NCBI GenBank assembly: GCA_014490595.1
Contig: CP061031.1
Coordinates: forward strand, 1,550,001 to 1,614,000
DNA from: Corynebacterium wankanglinii
GTDB lineage: Bacteria > Actinomycetota > Actinomycetes > Mycobacteriales > Mycobacteriaceae
DNA: 64,000 bases
Direction: 5' to 3'
Notes under the pieces: generated by a model
What the model was told of the DNA's origin: nothing
Seen by the model: the letters and a program-made list of their open reading frames with translations, nothing else
The model's database searches: none
Part shown: positions 26,423 to 36,131 of the stretch, piece after piece
Numbering within the stretch: the first letter of the stretch is position 1
Layout of the letters: each line of letters begins with the position of its first letter
Program-made: the position numbers and the translations under genes

Positions 26423-28048
26423 TTAGAAGAACTTACCCTTCTGCATGCGCTTCATCGCCTCATTGAAGTCGAGGTTATTCAGATCCATGCCCTGCATTCC
26501 TGCCGGCAGTTGCTCCTGCAGCTTCTCCAGCTCCTTCGGGTCCGGCATCCCGCCGGGCATACCCGGCATGCCCGGCATCTCAGGCATCTTGGGCATGCCC
26601 GGCATACCCCCTCCGCGCTTCGGCGGCTTGCGCTTGCCGTTTTTACCCTTCCGCCCCTTCGGCTTTTTCTTGGTGGCAGAGCGCCCGCCCATACCCGGCA
26701 TGCCCGGCAGACCGAACTGGCTGGCCATCTGGCCCATCATCTTCTTCGCTTCGAAGAAGCGGTCCACCAATTGGTTGACGTCGGAGACCTTCACACCGGA
26801 ACCGTTGGCGATGCGCTTGCGCCGGGAAGCGTTGAGGATCTTCGGGTCCTTGCGCTCCTCCGGGGTCATGCCACGGATGATGGCCTGGATGCGGTCGAGC
26901 TGCTTCTCGTCCACCATGTCGGCCATCTCGTTCATGGCCTTGCCACCCGGCATCATCTTGAGCAGGTTGCCGATGGGCCCCATGCGGCGGATCATCAGCA
27001 GCTGGTCCAGGAAGTCCTCGAGCGTGAGCTCCCCCGATGCGAGCTTGTTCGCGGCGGCTTCAGCGTCCTGCTCGTTGTACGTCTGCTCCGCCTGTTCAAT
27101 CAGGGACAGCAAATCGCCCATGCCAAGGATGCGGCTGGACATGCGCTCCGGGTGGAAGACGTCGAAGTCCTCGAGTTTCTCACCTGTGGAGGCGAACAGA
27201 ATCGGCTTGCCGGTGACCTCCCGGATGGACAGGGCCGCACCGCCGCGGGCGTCGCCGTCGAGCTTGGTCAGCACCACGCTCGTGAAGTCCACGCCCTCGG
27301 CGAAAGCCTCGGCGGTCTTCACCGCGTCCTGGCCGATCATGGCGTCGATGACGAAGAGGACTTCATCGGGATTGACCGCGTCGCGGATGTTTCGCGCCTG
27401 GGTCATCAGCGTCTCGTCGATGCCGAGGCGACCCGCGGTATCGATGATCACCACATCGTTCTTTTGTTGCTTGGCGTACTCGATGCCTTGCTGCGCTACC
27501 GCGACCGGATCACCGTGGGAGGTGCCCATCTCGTGCTCGAAGGAATCCAGCGAGGTACCCGGATCCGGCGCGAATGTGGGCACGCCAGCGCGTTCGCCGA
27601 CGATCTGCAGCTGTTGCACAGCGCCTGGGCGCTGCAGGTCACACGCCACCAGCATCGGGGTGTGACCCTGCTTGGCCAGGTGCTTGGCCAGCTTGCCGGC
27701 CAAGGTCGTCTTACCGGCGCCCTGCAAACCGGCGAGCATGATCACCGTCGGCGGGTTCTTCGCCATGTTCAGCCGGCGCGTTTCGCCGCCGAGGATGTTG
27801 GTCAGCTCCTCGTCGACGATCTTGATCACCTGCTGCGCAGGGTTCAATGCCGCGGAGACGTCCGCGCCGAGGGCACGCTCCTTGACGCGCTTGATAAACG
27901 CACGCACGACCGTCAAAGACACGTCCGCCTCAAGCAGCGCGAGCCGGATCTCGCGCGCTGTGGCGTTGATGTCTTCCTCAGTGAGCTTGCCCTTGCCTCG
28001 CAAGCCGCCGAGGGCTGATTGAAGCCGGTCGGACAGTGACTCGAACAC
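26423..28048 (-). CDS. ffh: Signal recognition particle GTPase Ffh
   Basis: Ffh binds signal sequences and delivers ribosomes to FtsY. The product has 541 residues from GTG 28048 (VFESLSDRLQSAL), placed 10 bp after AAGGGAG. The N domain is followed by the G domain, with GLQGAGKTTLAGKLA, DTAGRLG and TKLDGDARGG. The Met-rich M domain carries RRMGPIGNLLKMMPG. The tail has a basic Lys/Arg/Gly cluster, then repeated Met-Pro-Gly units. In Corynebacterium glutamicum nitrogen genes lie between ffh and ftsY; here only 109 bp separate them. Confidence 0.96.
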   Translation of the reverse strand: MFESLSDRLQSALGGLRGKGKLTEEDINATAREIRLALLEADVSLTVVRAFIKRVKERALGADVSAALNPAQQVIKIVDEELTNILGGETRRLNMAKNPPTVIMLAGLQGAGKTTLAGKLAKHLAKQGHTPMLVACDLQRPGAVQQLQIVGERAGVPTFAPDPGTSLDSFEHEMGTSHGDPVAVAQQGIEYAKQQKNDVVIIDTAGRLGIDETLMTQARNIRDAVNPDEVLFVIDAMIGQDAVKTAEAFAEGVDFTSVVLTKLDGDARGGAALSIREVTGKPILFASTGEKLEDFDVFHPERMSSRILGMGDLLSLIEQAEQTYNEQDAEAAANKLASGELTLEDFLDQLLMIRRMGPIGNLLKMMPGGKAMNEMADMVDEKQLDRIQAIIRGMTPEERKDPKILNASRRKRIANGSGVKVSDVNQLVDRFFEAKKMMGQMASQFGLPGMPGMGGRSATKKKPKGRKGKNGKRKPPKRGGGMPGMPKMPEMPGMPGMPGGMPDPKELEKLQEQLPAGMQGMDLNNLDFNEAMKRMQKGKFF

Positions 28049-28103
28049 GGTGTGCACGCTCCCTTGCGCTGCTAGCGGAAAAATATCCCCACAAGACTAG
28101 CGC

Positions 28104-28135
28104 GCGCCCCGGGTGGCTAGCACATCACGGGGCGC
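28104..28135 (-). terminator. Possible terminator after ftsY
   Basis: The stem GCGCCCCG/CGGGGCGC begins 22 bp after the ftsY stop, with no clear T-run. Confidence 0.4.
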
Positions 28136-28157
28136 AGGGCCGTGGTCGAGCGAGCGC

Positions 28158-29867
28158 CTAGCCAAGCAACGCGTCGACGAAGCTTTCCACCTCAAACGGC
28201 GCGAGATCGTCGGCCCCCTCGCCCAGGCCGACGAGTTTGACCGGCACGCCCAGCTCCTCTTGCACCTGGAAGACGATGCCGCCCTTGGCGGTGCCGTCCA
28301 GCTTGGTCAGCACCACGCCGGTGATGTCCACCACCTCGCGGAACACACGCGCCTGCATGATGCCGTTTTGGCCCACGGTGGCGTCGAGCACCAGCAGCAC
28401 CTCGTCGACGTTGCTCTTCTTCTCCACCACACGCTTGACTTTGCCCAGCTGGTCCATGAGACCGGTGGAGGTGTGCAGTCGCCCGGCGGTGTCCACGAGC
28501 ACGACGTCCGCACCCTCAGCGACACCGGTGGCCACGGCGTCGAAGGCCACCGACGCCGGGTCCGCACCCTCCTTGCCGCGCACGGTGGACGCGCCGACGC
28601 GCTTGCCCCAGGTTTCCAGCTGGTCGGCGGCCGCGGCGCGGAAGGTGTCGGCGGCGCCGAGGACCACGGAGTGGCCCATGGACACCAGCACGCGCGCGAG
28701 CTTGCCGGTGGTGGTGGTCTTGCCCGTGCCGTTCACGCCGACGACCAGGATCACGGCCGGCTTACCGTCGTTCGGCATGGCCTTGATAGAGCGGTCCAGG
28801 TCCGGGCGGGCGGCCTCGATGAGCGTCTCGCGCAGCATAGCGCGTGCCTGCTCCTCGGTCTCCACGCCGCGCTCAGCGATCTTCTCGCGCAGGGAGTCGG
28901 TGACCTTCATGGTCAGCTCCGCACCGAGGTCCGCCATGATGAGCGTATCCTCGATCTCCTCCCATGCGTCCTCGTCCAGGTCGCCGGCGGTCAGGATGCC
29001 CAACAGGCCCTGGCCGATGGCGTTCTGGGAGCGCGACAGGCGGCCACGCAGCTTGCCCATGCGGCCCGCTGCCGGAGCGATGTCATCCAGCGGCTCGTCG
29101 GCAGGCGCCTCAACCACGACGGCATCGTCGGAAACCTCAGCACCCTCCTGGCGGGCTTCATCGGCACCGGTTTGCGCAGCCGCTGCCGCTGCGGCGGCCT
29201 CCTCGGCCTCTTCCCGGGAGGCAGCCTCTGAAGTGGCCTCCGGCTCGACCGGGTCAGGTTCCGTGACGACGTCCTCCGCAACCGGGAGCTCTTCCTCCTG
29301 GACTCGCAGCTCCTCTTCGACGGCGCCATTGTCAGGAGCCGTTTGCTTATCGACGCGCTCCGCCGGGACACCCGCAACCGGTTGCTGCTCGGCGGGACGC
29401 TCCGGCTCCACCGGTTCGTCAGCCTGCTCCACCGGTTCGTCCGCCGGCACCGCCGGTTGCTCAGCGGCAGGCTCTTCCTGCGCCGGTTGGGAGATCTCGG
29501 TGGGGACCTGCGGCTCGTCGTCACGCGAAATTGCTCGCTCGATGACGCTTTGCTCGCCGTCCTGCTCTTGTGGAACAAAAGCAGCCGCGGCCTCGGGCTG
29601 CGGCGCCGCCTTCTCACGGCGGATCGGCTCCGGCTGCTTGGGCTGCGCGTCGGCCTGCGCGAAGTTGAAGCCGCCCTTCGCCTGGTAGTTGCCCGACTTC
29701 TCCTGTTGGGTGAGCTCCTTGGGCTCCTCCACCTTTTCAAAGGAGATGGTCTTCGATTCCTTGCGCTTCTTCCCGGCCGCGACAATGCCGATGAGGATCA
29801 GCGCGATGACAACGACTGCAAGGACGATCCAAAATGCAGTGCTATTTACTAAGGCATTGAGATCCAT
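28158..29867 (-). CDS. ftsY: Signal recognition particle receptor FtsY
   Basis: FtsY is the membrane receptor of the SRP. The 569-residue protein starts with one membrane helix (residues about 11-31, WIVLAVVVIALILIGIV). An acidic linker of about 230 residues rich in Glu, Pro, Ala and Val follows. The NG domain carries GVNGTGKTTTTGKLA, DTAGRLHTS, TKLDGTAKGG and GLGEGADDL. The membrane anchor and long acidic linker are typical of actinobacterial FtsY. Orientation and spacing place it in one unit with ffh. Confidence 0.96.
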   Translation of the reverse strand: MDLNALVNSTAFWIVLAVVVIALILIGIVAAGKKRKESKTISFEKVEEPKELTQQEKSGNYQAKGGFNFAQADAQPKQPEPIRREKAAPQPEAAAAFVPQEQDGEQSVIERAISRDDEPQVPTEISQPAQEEPAAEQPAVPADEPVEQADEPVEPERPAEQQPVAGVPAERVDKQTAPDNGAVEEELRVQEEELPVAEDVVTEPDPVEPEATSEAASREEAEEAAAAAAAAQTGADEARQEGAEVSDDAVVVEAPADEPLDDIAPAAGRMGKLRGRLSRSQNAIGQGLLGILTAGDLDEDAWEEIEDTLIMADLGAELTMKVTDSLREKIAERGVETEEQARAMLRETLIEAARPDLDRSIKAMPNDGKPAVILVVGVNGTGKTTTTGKLARVLVSMGHSVVLGAADTFRAAAADQLETWGKRVGASTVRGKEGADPASVAFDAVATGVAEGADVVLVDTAGRLHTSTGLMDQLGKVKRVVEKKSNVDEVLLVLDATVGQNGIMQARVFREVVDITGVVLTKLDGTAKGGIVFQVQEELGVPVKLVGLGEGADDLAPFEVESFVDALLG

Positions 29868-29923
29868 GGGCTCCAGTGTGCCAGCCCCGTCGACATCACG
29901 CGGGAGCGGGCACCAGGAAAGCT

Positions 29924-30265
29924 CTAGTGGCTCCGTTGGTAGAGCTCCCCGTCACCGAGACCGATCCTCACATCCCCGTCGTCAGTCTTGGCCACCGGCA
30001 ACCGTGCTTCTTCGCCGCCCTCGGTAAACACGATGTGATCGCCATCGACGGTGCACGTCTCGTCGCGCTCTACGCTCCCAGGCTCGGCAGCGTGGTGGAG
30101 CGTGCAATCTCCGCCGTCGATGGTGAGAGTGCTGGTCAGGTTCTCCCCACCGGCTGACTCCACTTTGGTGTAGGTGCCGTCGAGATTCGTTGTAGCGGAG
30201 CATCCTCCCGCAAAGAACGTCAACGCAACAACACCGATAACCCCGGCAGTACGTAAAGCTGACAT
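29924..30265 (-). CDS. Small putative lipoprotein of unknown function
   Basis: This is a 113-residue exported protein. It starts MSALRTAGVIGVVALTFF and has a lipobox-like FAGGC, so it may be lipidated at that Cys and anchored outside the membrane. The mature part is short, acidic, and contains two further cysteines (GGDCTLH, DETCTVDG) that could form a disulfide. It resembles small DUF-type beta proteins of corynebacteria, but I cannot name it. GGAGAAAGG lies upstream; an ATG two codons earlier is also possible. It lies between smc and ftsY. Confidence 0.75.
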   Translation of the reverse strand: MSALRTAGVIGVVALTFFAGGCSATTNLDGTYTKVESAGGENLTSTLTIDGGDCTLHHAAEPGSVERDETCTVDGDHIVFTEGGEEARLPVAKTDDGDVRIGLGDGELYQRSH

Positions 30266-30295
30266 TTCCATCCTTTCTCCAACTTTCGGACGATA

Positions 30296-33200
30296 CTACT
30301 CGGCGGGAGCCGCCCCCGCAGGTTGCATGCGCTGCGACAGCACCCGCGTTACCCCGTCCCCCCGCGCATGGTCACGCCGTAGAGCACGTTGGCTACGTCC
30401 ATCGTCGGTTTCTGGTGGGTGATCACAATGAGCTGGGAGTCCTGCCGCAGCTCCTCCAGCAGGGCGATGAGACGCCGAAGGTTGACGTCGTCAAGCGCTG
30501 CCTCCACCTCGTCCAGCACGTAGAACGGGCTGGGGCGCGCGCGGAAGATGGCCACCAAGAAAGCCAGCGCAGTGAGGGACTTCTCGCCGCCGGAAAGCAA
30601 GGACAGACGCTTGACTCGCTTGCCCGGCGGGCGCGCCTCGATCTCGATGCCGGTAGCGAGCATGTCGTCCGGCTCGGTGAGCAACAGGCGGGCCTCGCCG
30701 CCCGGGAACAGTGTCTGAAACACGCGGGGGAACTCGGCCTCAACGTCCGCCCAGGCGTCGGTGAACAGCTGCAGGATCTGCGCGTCCACATCCTCGATCA
30801 CGCCGGTGAGGTCCTTGCGCGCCTGGATAACGTCATCGAGCTGGGTGCTGAGGAAGGTGTAGCGCTCCTCCAGCGCCTTGAACTCCTCCAGCGCCAATGG
30901 GTTGACCTTGCCCAGTGCTCGGAGATCCTTCTCGGCTTGCTTCAGGCGGGCCTGTTCCGCTTCGCGGTCGAAGTCCTCGCCGGGGGTGTACCCGGCAAGC
31001 AGGTCGGACACGGCGATGCCGAGGGAGGAGGTGATGTTTGCCTCCGCCTCGTCGATACGCACCTGCGCCTGCGAGCGCGCGATGTCTGACTGGTGGGCGC
31101 TGTCGGTGAGCCTGGCGAGCTGCTGACGCGTGGCGTTGACCTGTTGGCGGGCCTGCTGCACCTTGCTCTGAAGACTGTTTACCTGAGCGTTCAGGTCGTC
31201 GCGCTGCGCGGTCGCACGGGCGAGCGCGTCGTCGATGCGGGCGGCCAGGTCGCGCGCATGCTTCTCGACGGCGCGAGCTAGCTCACCTTCCGCCCTACGC
31301 CGCGCCACCGCCGCCTCGTGCCGGGCCTTCGCCAGCCGCTCCTGCTCAGCCTGCCTGCGCAGCGCGTCGCCTTTGCCGGCCTCTGCCTCGGCGCGCTGCT
31401 GTGCAGTGCGCGAGGCAAGCGTGGCCTCCATCTCCAACGACTTGGCGTGGTTGAGCGCGCTTCGGGCCTGGTCGCGCTGCTCGGTGGAGGGCTCTTCCGG
31501 CGAGGCCGCCACGTCAGTGTCCACGCGGGTGAGGCGGTCGCGCGTCTCCTCCAGCTCGGCACGGCGCTGAGCCAGGCGCGCGTCCGCCTCCGTCGCGCGG
31601 GCGGCCGCACGCTCGTGCTCGGTCGTGTTCGCCTCAGCCTGCTTGACCAGGCGGGTGCGGTCGCGCCGCCAAGACTCGACCTCAGTGTCGTGCTCGCGTA
31701 GCGCAGCCTTGGCGGACGCGGCGCTCACCCGGGCCTCGTCCGCTGCCACGGTCGCGCCTTCGAGCGTGCCGGCGAGCTCGTCGAGCAGCTGCTGTGCTTC
31801 GGCGAGTTCGGCTTTCGCCACCTCGATGCGGGCGGAAACCTCCACAGTGGAGGTCTGCCCCGTGCCGGCGGCGACCCAGCCCTCGCCCACCAACACGCCG
31901 TTTTTCGTCACGGCACGCAGTCGCGGGTCTTGCTCAACCGCCGCGCGGCCGCTGCAAGATCGTTGGCCAGCACCACGTCCGCGAGCAGGCGCGTCACCGG
32001 GCCCACCACCTCAGCGTCCAGGCTGACGTGGTCCAGCAGCCAGTCCACCTCTCCGTCGGTGTCCAAGCGCCAGGACGAACCGCCCTGCGTGTCCACCACC
32101 ACGGTGCGCGCGGCTGCCTCCAGCGCACCCACCGCGTCCTCGGACACTTCTCCGGCGAGCGCCTCCGCGTGCTCCCCGAGCGCGGCCGCGAGCGCGCGGT
32201 CCAGCCCGGACTCCACGGTGACTAAGCCCGCTAGCGCTGTAAACCCTGTGAGCACGTCCACCGCCGACCGCTTCGGAGCCTGCTCCGCGAGCGTGTCGAT
32301 ACGCGACTGCAGCGTCGCCACTGCGCGCTCGTGCTCGCGCTGCTGTGCGCGCAGCTGGTCTAGACGCTTATCCGCGGCATCCGATTCGGTGTGGGCGCGG
32401 GCGAACGCGTCGTCGAGAGGCGCACGCTCCGCCTCAAAGCCCGCAATGCGCTCCTCCACTTCCGCGACCTCCGCGTCGGCTTGACGGGCCCGTTGCTTCG
32501 TTTCTGCCAGCGTTTCCTCGAAACGGCGGACCTCCTCCTCGGCCGCCTGTACCGCCGCCGCCTGGGATTCCTCCTGCGCGATCAGGCGCACCACACCCTC
32601 ACGGCGGTCCGCGATTGCGCGCACCTGGGCCATGTGCTCGCGCTCGGCGGCGTCGAAGGCCTCCTGGCGCTCGGCCACCTCCTCACGGATGGTTTCCAGC
32701 TGCTCGGCAGCTTCCTCGGCCGCGTCGAGGGCTTCGGCGTAGCGCTCGTCCGCAAGCTGCGCCCTCGCCTCGAGCTCTTCGGGGTCCTGGCCGGAATACG
32801 GCGCGACCGCGTTGGAGCTGCGGGCGCGCTCGGACGCGATGCGCTGCGTGGCGCTCACGCGTTCCGCGAGTGTGGAAAGCGCGAACCAGAGCTCCTGCGC
32901 CTGCTGCGCCTGCGGCTGCAGCTCCTGCTGGCGGGCCTCGACGCTTTCCTGTTCTTCTACTGCCGTCTCTAGTGTGGCCGTGACGGTTTCCACCTGCTCC
33001 GCCAGCATCTCGGCCGCGCGCTCCGCATCGGCGTATTTGGCGCGCAGGTGCACCACCTGGTCGCCGGCGAGCTTCAGTTTGGCGTCGCGAAGCTCCGCCT
33101 GCACCGCGGCGCCCCGCTTCGCGGCCTCGGCCTGGCGCGCCAGCGGTTTGAGCTGTTTGCCCAGCTCCTCGGTGAGGTCCGTGAGGCGGTCCAGGTTCGC

Positions 33201-33755
33201 CTGCATGCCGGTGAGCTTGCGCTGTGCCTTCTCCTTGCGGCGGCGGTGCTTGAGCACACCGGCAGCTTCTTCGATAAACGCGCGGCGCTCCTCGGGGCGC
33301 GAATCCAGGATCTCCGAGAGCTTGCCCTGGCCGACGATGATGTGCATCTCTCGGCCAATACCGGAGTCGCTCAACAACTCCTGGATATCCATCAGGCGCG
33401 CCTTCGAGCCGTTGATCTCGTACTCGCTCGCGCCATCGCGGAACATGCGACGGGTGATGGCCACATCTGTGTAGTCGATGGGCAGGCGCTTGTCCGTGTT
33501 GTCGAAGGTCAGCGTAACTTCCGCGCGCCCGAGCGGCTTACGCCCGCCGGCGCCCGCGAAAATGACGTCCTCCATCTTTCCGCCGCGCAGGTTTTTCGCA
33601 CCCTGCTCCCCCATCACCCACGCGAGCGCGTCCACAACGTTGGACTTCCCCGAGCCGTTCGGCCCCACCACGGCACAGATGCCGGGCTCGAACTTCATCG
33701 TGGTCGCCGACGCGAAGGACTTGAATCCCTTGAGCGTCAGCGATTTCAGGTGCAT
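30296..33755 (-). pseudogene. smc: Chromosome segregation protein SMC, interrupted by two frameshifts
   Basis: SMC is the coiled-coil ATPase that compacts and segregates chromosomes. The N-terminal head has GPNGSGKSNVVDALAWVMG, followed by a coiled coil, a hinge around 32300-31900, a second coil and the C-terminal head (LSGGEKSLTALAFL, VLDEVEAALDD). The first break is in the hinge region at 31947-31948: GG where GGG restores AARAAVEQDPRLRAVTKNG. The second is at 30358-30363: six C, where four (or seven) restore MRGDGVTRVLSQR and a stop at 30296. A repaired protein would have about 1152 residues. TAACAT lies 7 bp before the ATG. Because smc loss is costly, I suspect sequence errors. Confidence 0.88.
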
Positions 33756-33762
33756 TTTGTGG

Positions 33763-33768
33763 ATGTTA
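33763..33768 (-). promoter_or_regulatory. -10 hexamer for a leaderless smc mRNA
   Basis: On the minus strand TAACAT ends 7 bp before the smc ATG. Confidence 0.45.
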
Positions 33769-33779
33769 CCGCGCGTTTG

Positions 33780-34267
33780 CTAGCGCGCCTGCATGACCAC
33801 GATAAAGCCCCACCCGCGGCCGTCGACGTAGCCGTGCGCCGCACCAATACCCACCGCACGCGCGTTGGAGCGCATGTTTTCCTGTGCCCCGGCGAGGTGC
33901 GCCACTGCTCAAACGCCGCCTCCGGGCTATGCGAGCTGAACGCGATGTTCTCGTACAGGTTCGCTCCCGAGTGCCGGAAGCTGTGTGTGCGGCTGAGCTC
34001 TTCCGCCCACGCCTGCGCCTGCGCGTCTAATTGGCCGCTTCGCAACCACGGCAGGCGGCCGTTCTGGATGCGATAGAAGCTGATGTTGCGGTAGGTTTTC
34101 GCGCGCGACGCTTCTGCCACGTCCCACGGCAGTCCGGGATCGTACTGGCGGGTGGGCAGGCTGCTCATGGACGCGAAACTTGAAGATAAGTCCTGCGCCT
34201 GCGCAGGTGCCGGGACCGCTGCGAAAGCGGCCACTGCTACAGCGGTTGCCGCGATTGGCTTTATCAT
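33780..34267 (-). pseudogene. Secreted CAP-domain (SCP/PR-1-like) protein, frameshifted
   Basis: CAP-domain proteins are secreted and of varied function. The signal peptide is MIKPIAATAVAVAAFAAVPA with AQA before the mature start. The body has HSFRHSGANLYENIAF and AFEQWRTSPGH, matching CAP signatures. After SPGH the frame is lost. One extra base at 33884 restores QENMRSNARAVGIGAAHGYV and RGWGFIVVMQAR, ending at TAG 33780, for 162 residues. The ATG overlaps the acyP stop (ATGA), so the two are coupled. The break looks like GG read as G. Confidence 0.8.
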
Positions 34268-34548
34268 CGCTCCTCAAACCCTTCCGCGCCTTTCGGCTCT
34301 GAGAACTGTGCTTGCACGTGCTCGACGTTACCGGGCCGACCCGCGGTAGTGGGCTGTTCTTCGAGGAGCTTTTTCAGCTTTGCGACGTCACCTTCGGCCC
34401 CCTCCGCAACCACCTCAACGCGACCGTCGCTGAGGTTCTTGGCGTAGCCGGTAAGCCCCAGCTCGAGGGCGCGGGAGCGGGTCCACCACCGAAAGCCAAC
34501 GCCTTGAACGTGGCCGCGGACGTGAGCTGTCATGCGTGTGTTTGTCAT
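34264..34548 (-). CDS. acyP: Acylphosphatase
   Basis: Acylphosphatase hydrolyses carboxyl-phosphate bonds of small acyl phosphates. The 94-residue product shows HVRGHVQGVGFRWWTR, with the phosphate-binding loop and catalytic Arg, and GYAKNLSDGRVEVVAEG with the catalytic Asn. I chose ATG 34548 because TACCCT ends 8 bp before it (leaderless layout). A second ATG five codons on is possible. Neighbouring smc is usual in actinobacteria. Confidence 0.9.
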   Translation of the reverse strand: MTNTRMTAHVRGHVQGVGFRWWTRSRALELGLTGYAKNLSDGRVEVVAEGAEGDVAKLKKLLEEQPTTAGRPGNVEHVQAQFSEPKGAEGFEER

Positions 34549-34556
34549 GCCGCCCA

Positions 34557-34562
34557 AGGGTA
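34557..34562 (-). promoter_or_regulatory. -10 hexamer for a leaderless acyP mRNA
   Basis: On the minus strand TACCCT ends 8 bp before ATG 34548. Confidence 0.45.
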
Positions 34563-34569
34563 GCGCCGA

Positions 34570-36078
34570 TTAGCCCGCACTACTGTCCTGGCCGATCTCA
34601 ATGCGGTCCTCCGAACTGCGGCGGGTGACCGGGTCGGAGCCGTCCCAGTACTCCACGTTCTTGATCTCCGGGAGCATGTCCCGGTTGAACACCGGATCGA
34701 CCCCTTGACGGCGCTGCTCGTTGAAGTTCTTCAGCAGCTTCAGCGCCACGCCGCCGAGCGGGATGATCGCGACGATGTTGAAGATGGCCAGCAAGCCAGC
34801 CATCGTGTCGCCGAGCGCCCACACAAGCGGGACCGACCCGAACGCGCCGAAGATGACGAAGCCGATGACGATGAAGCGGAACACGTTCAGCGCCGTCTTG
34901 GACTCGGTGAGGTATTCCAGGTTCGTCTGCGCGAGGTAGTAGTTGCCGATCACGGACGAAAACGCCAGGAAGAACAGGATAAATGTGATGGCATGAGCGC
35001 TCCAGTCGCCGAGAGAATCTGCCAGCGCAGATTGGGTGAGCGACACACCTTGGACGTCGCCTAGGCCGTAGGACACGGCCGGGCCGAGCAGCACGATGAA
35101 CGCGGTGATGGTGCACACCAGCAGGGTGTCGAAGTAGACGCCGAGCGTCTGCACCAAGCCCTGCTTCACCGGGTGGGACACCGTCGCGGAGGCGGCGGCG
35201 TTCGGCGCGGAGCCCATGCCGGCCTCGTTGGAGAACAAACCGCGGCGCATGCCCTGGGTGAAGGCGAGCCACACTCCAGCGCCGGCAACTTCTTTCAGCC
35301 CCAAGGCGTGGCCGACAATCAGCTCGAACATGCCGGGGATCTCGCGCCAGTTCACTACCAGAACCACGACGCCCATAATGATGTAGATGCCAGCCATGAA
35401 CGGCACGATGACCTGTGTCCAGGAAGCGATGCGGGTCACGCCGCCGAAGATGACCAGTGCGGTGAGGGTCGCCAGCACACCCGCGACGATCGCCTTCACA
35501 ACAACAGAGTCGTTCCCCACGGATGTCTCAATGGCCGCGGTGATGGAGTTGGTTTGGATGGCGTTGTACACGAAGCCATAGGTCAGCGCTAGGAAGGCGG
35601 AAAACAGCACGGCGAGGGGCTTCCACCCCAGCCCGCGAGTCATGTAGTACGCGGGCCCGCCGTGGTAATTGCCGTCAGCGTCCTTGGTCTTCCACAGCTG
35701 TGCCAGGGTGGACTCCACGAACGCGGTCGCACCGCCGAGAAGTGCGAGCAGCCACATCCAGAACACTGCACCGGGCCCGCCAATGGAGATCGCTAGCGCC
35801 ACGCCGGCGATGTTTCCGGTACCGACGCGCGAGGCGGCTGAGATCGTGAACGCCTTGAACGCTGAAACGCCGCCATACTCCTCGTCGAGGTCTCGGCCCT
35901 CGCGGTCCTTGCCCTTCGGCGTCTCGGCTACCGCCTTGAGCATCTCCGGGATCAGGCGGATTTGAACGAACAATGTGCGGAAGCCGAAGTACACGCCTGC
36001 GGCGATAAGGAACCAAGGCACGAGGTTCCAGATCACGCCGTTCAGGGAGTCCTCGACGAAAGAAGTGGCTTCATCCAT
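34570..36078 (-). CDS. Alanine/glycine:cation symporter family protein
   Basis: AGCS carriers take up alanine or glycine with sodium ions or protons. The 502-residue protein has about ten to eleven membrane helices. Family blocks are present: SAASRVGTGNIAGVALA, GGPGAVFWMW, YHGGPAYYM and RRGLFSNEAGMGSAPNAAA. A hydrophilic C-terminal tail of about 60 residues follows. It is preceded by TACACT 7 bp before the ATG, so the mRNA is probably leaderless. Its neighbours are unrelated in function. Confidence 0.93.
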   Translation of the reverse strand: MDEATSFVEDSLNGVIWNLVPWFLIAAGVYFGFRTLFVQIRLIPEMLKAVAETPKGKDREGRDLDEEYGGVSAFKAFTISAASRVGTGNIAGVALAISIGGPGAVFWMWLLALLGGATAFVESTLAQLWKTKDADGNYHGGPAYYMTRGLGWKPLAVLFSAFLALTYGFVYNAIQTNSITAAIETSVGNDSVVVKAIVAGVLATLTALVIFGGVTRIASWTQVIVPFMAGIYIIMGVVVLVVNWREIPGMFELIVGHALGLKEVAGAGVWLAFTQGMRRGLFSNEAGMGSAPNAAASATVSHPVKQGLVQTLGVYFDTLLVCTITAFIVLLGPAVSYGLGDVQGVSLTQSALADSLGDWSAHAITFILFFLAFSSVIGNYYLAQTNLEYLTESKTALNVFRFIVIGFVIFGAFGSVPLVWALGDTMAGLLAIFNIVAIIPLGGVALKLLKNFNEQRRQGVDPVFNRDMLPEIKNVEYWDGSDPVTRRSSEDRIEIGQDSSAG

Positions 36079-36085
36079 GGCGGGC

Positions 36086-36091
36086 AGTGTA
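36086..36091 (-). promoter_or_regulatory. -10 hexamer for a leaderless symporter mRNA
   Basis: On the minus strand TACACT ends 7 bp before the ATG. Confidence 0.5.
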
Positions 36092-36131
36092 TCGCCGGGT
36101 TGTCGGGATCACACAACGGGCGCACTTTGAG

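Noticed and set aside
26393..28018. 541-codon plus-strand frame opposite ffh
   Set aside because: It is an antisense shadow of ffh with no family signal.
30358..30363. Programmed frameshifting or phase variation in smc and the other broken genes
   Set aside because: The genes have unrelated roles, the breaks lie at random depths, and the runs are short (two to six bases). No slippery heptamer or downstream pseudoknot is evident. Sequencing error is simpler.
30349..31911. The second half of smc as a separate gene starting at 31911
   Set aside because: The four-base overlap is produced by the frameshift. The conserved sequence continues across the break without a domain border or ribosome-binding site.
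33884..33905. An alternative repair of the CAP protein with the break just after EQW
   Set aside because: It would give EQWAHLAGAQENM, which lacks the SPGH pattern. The break after SPGH restores the family motif with one base.
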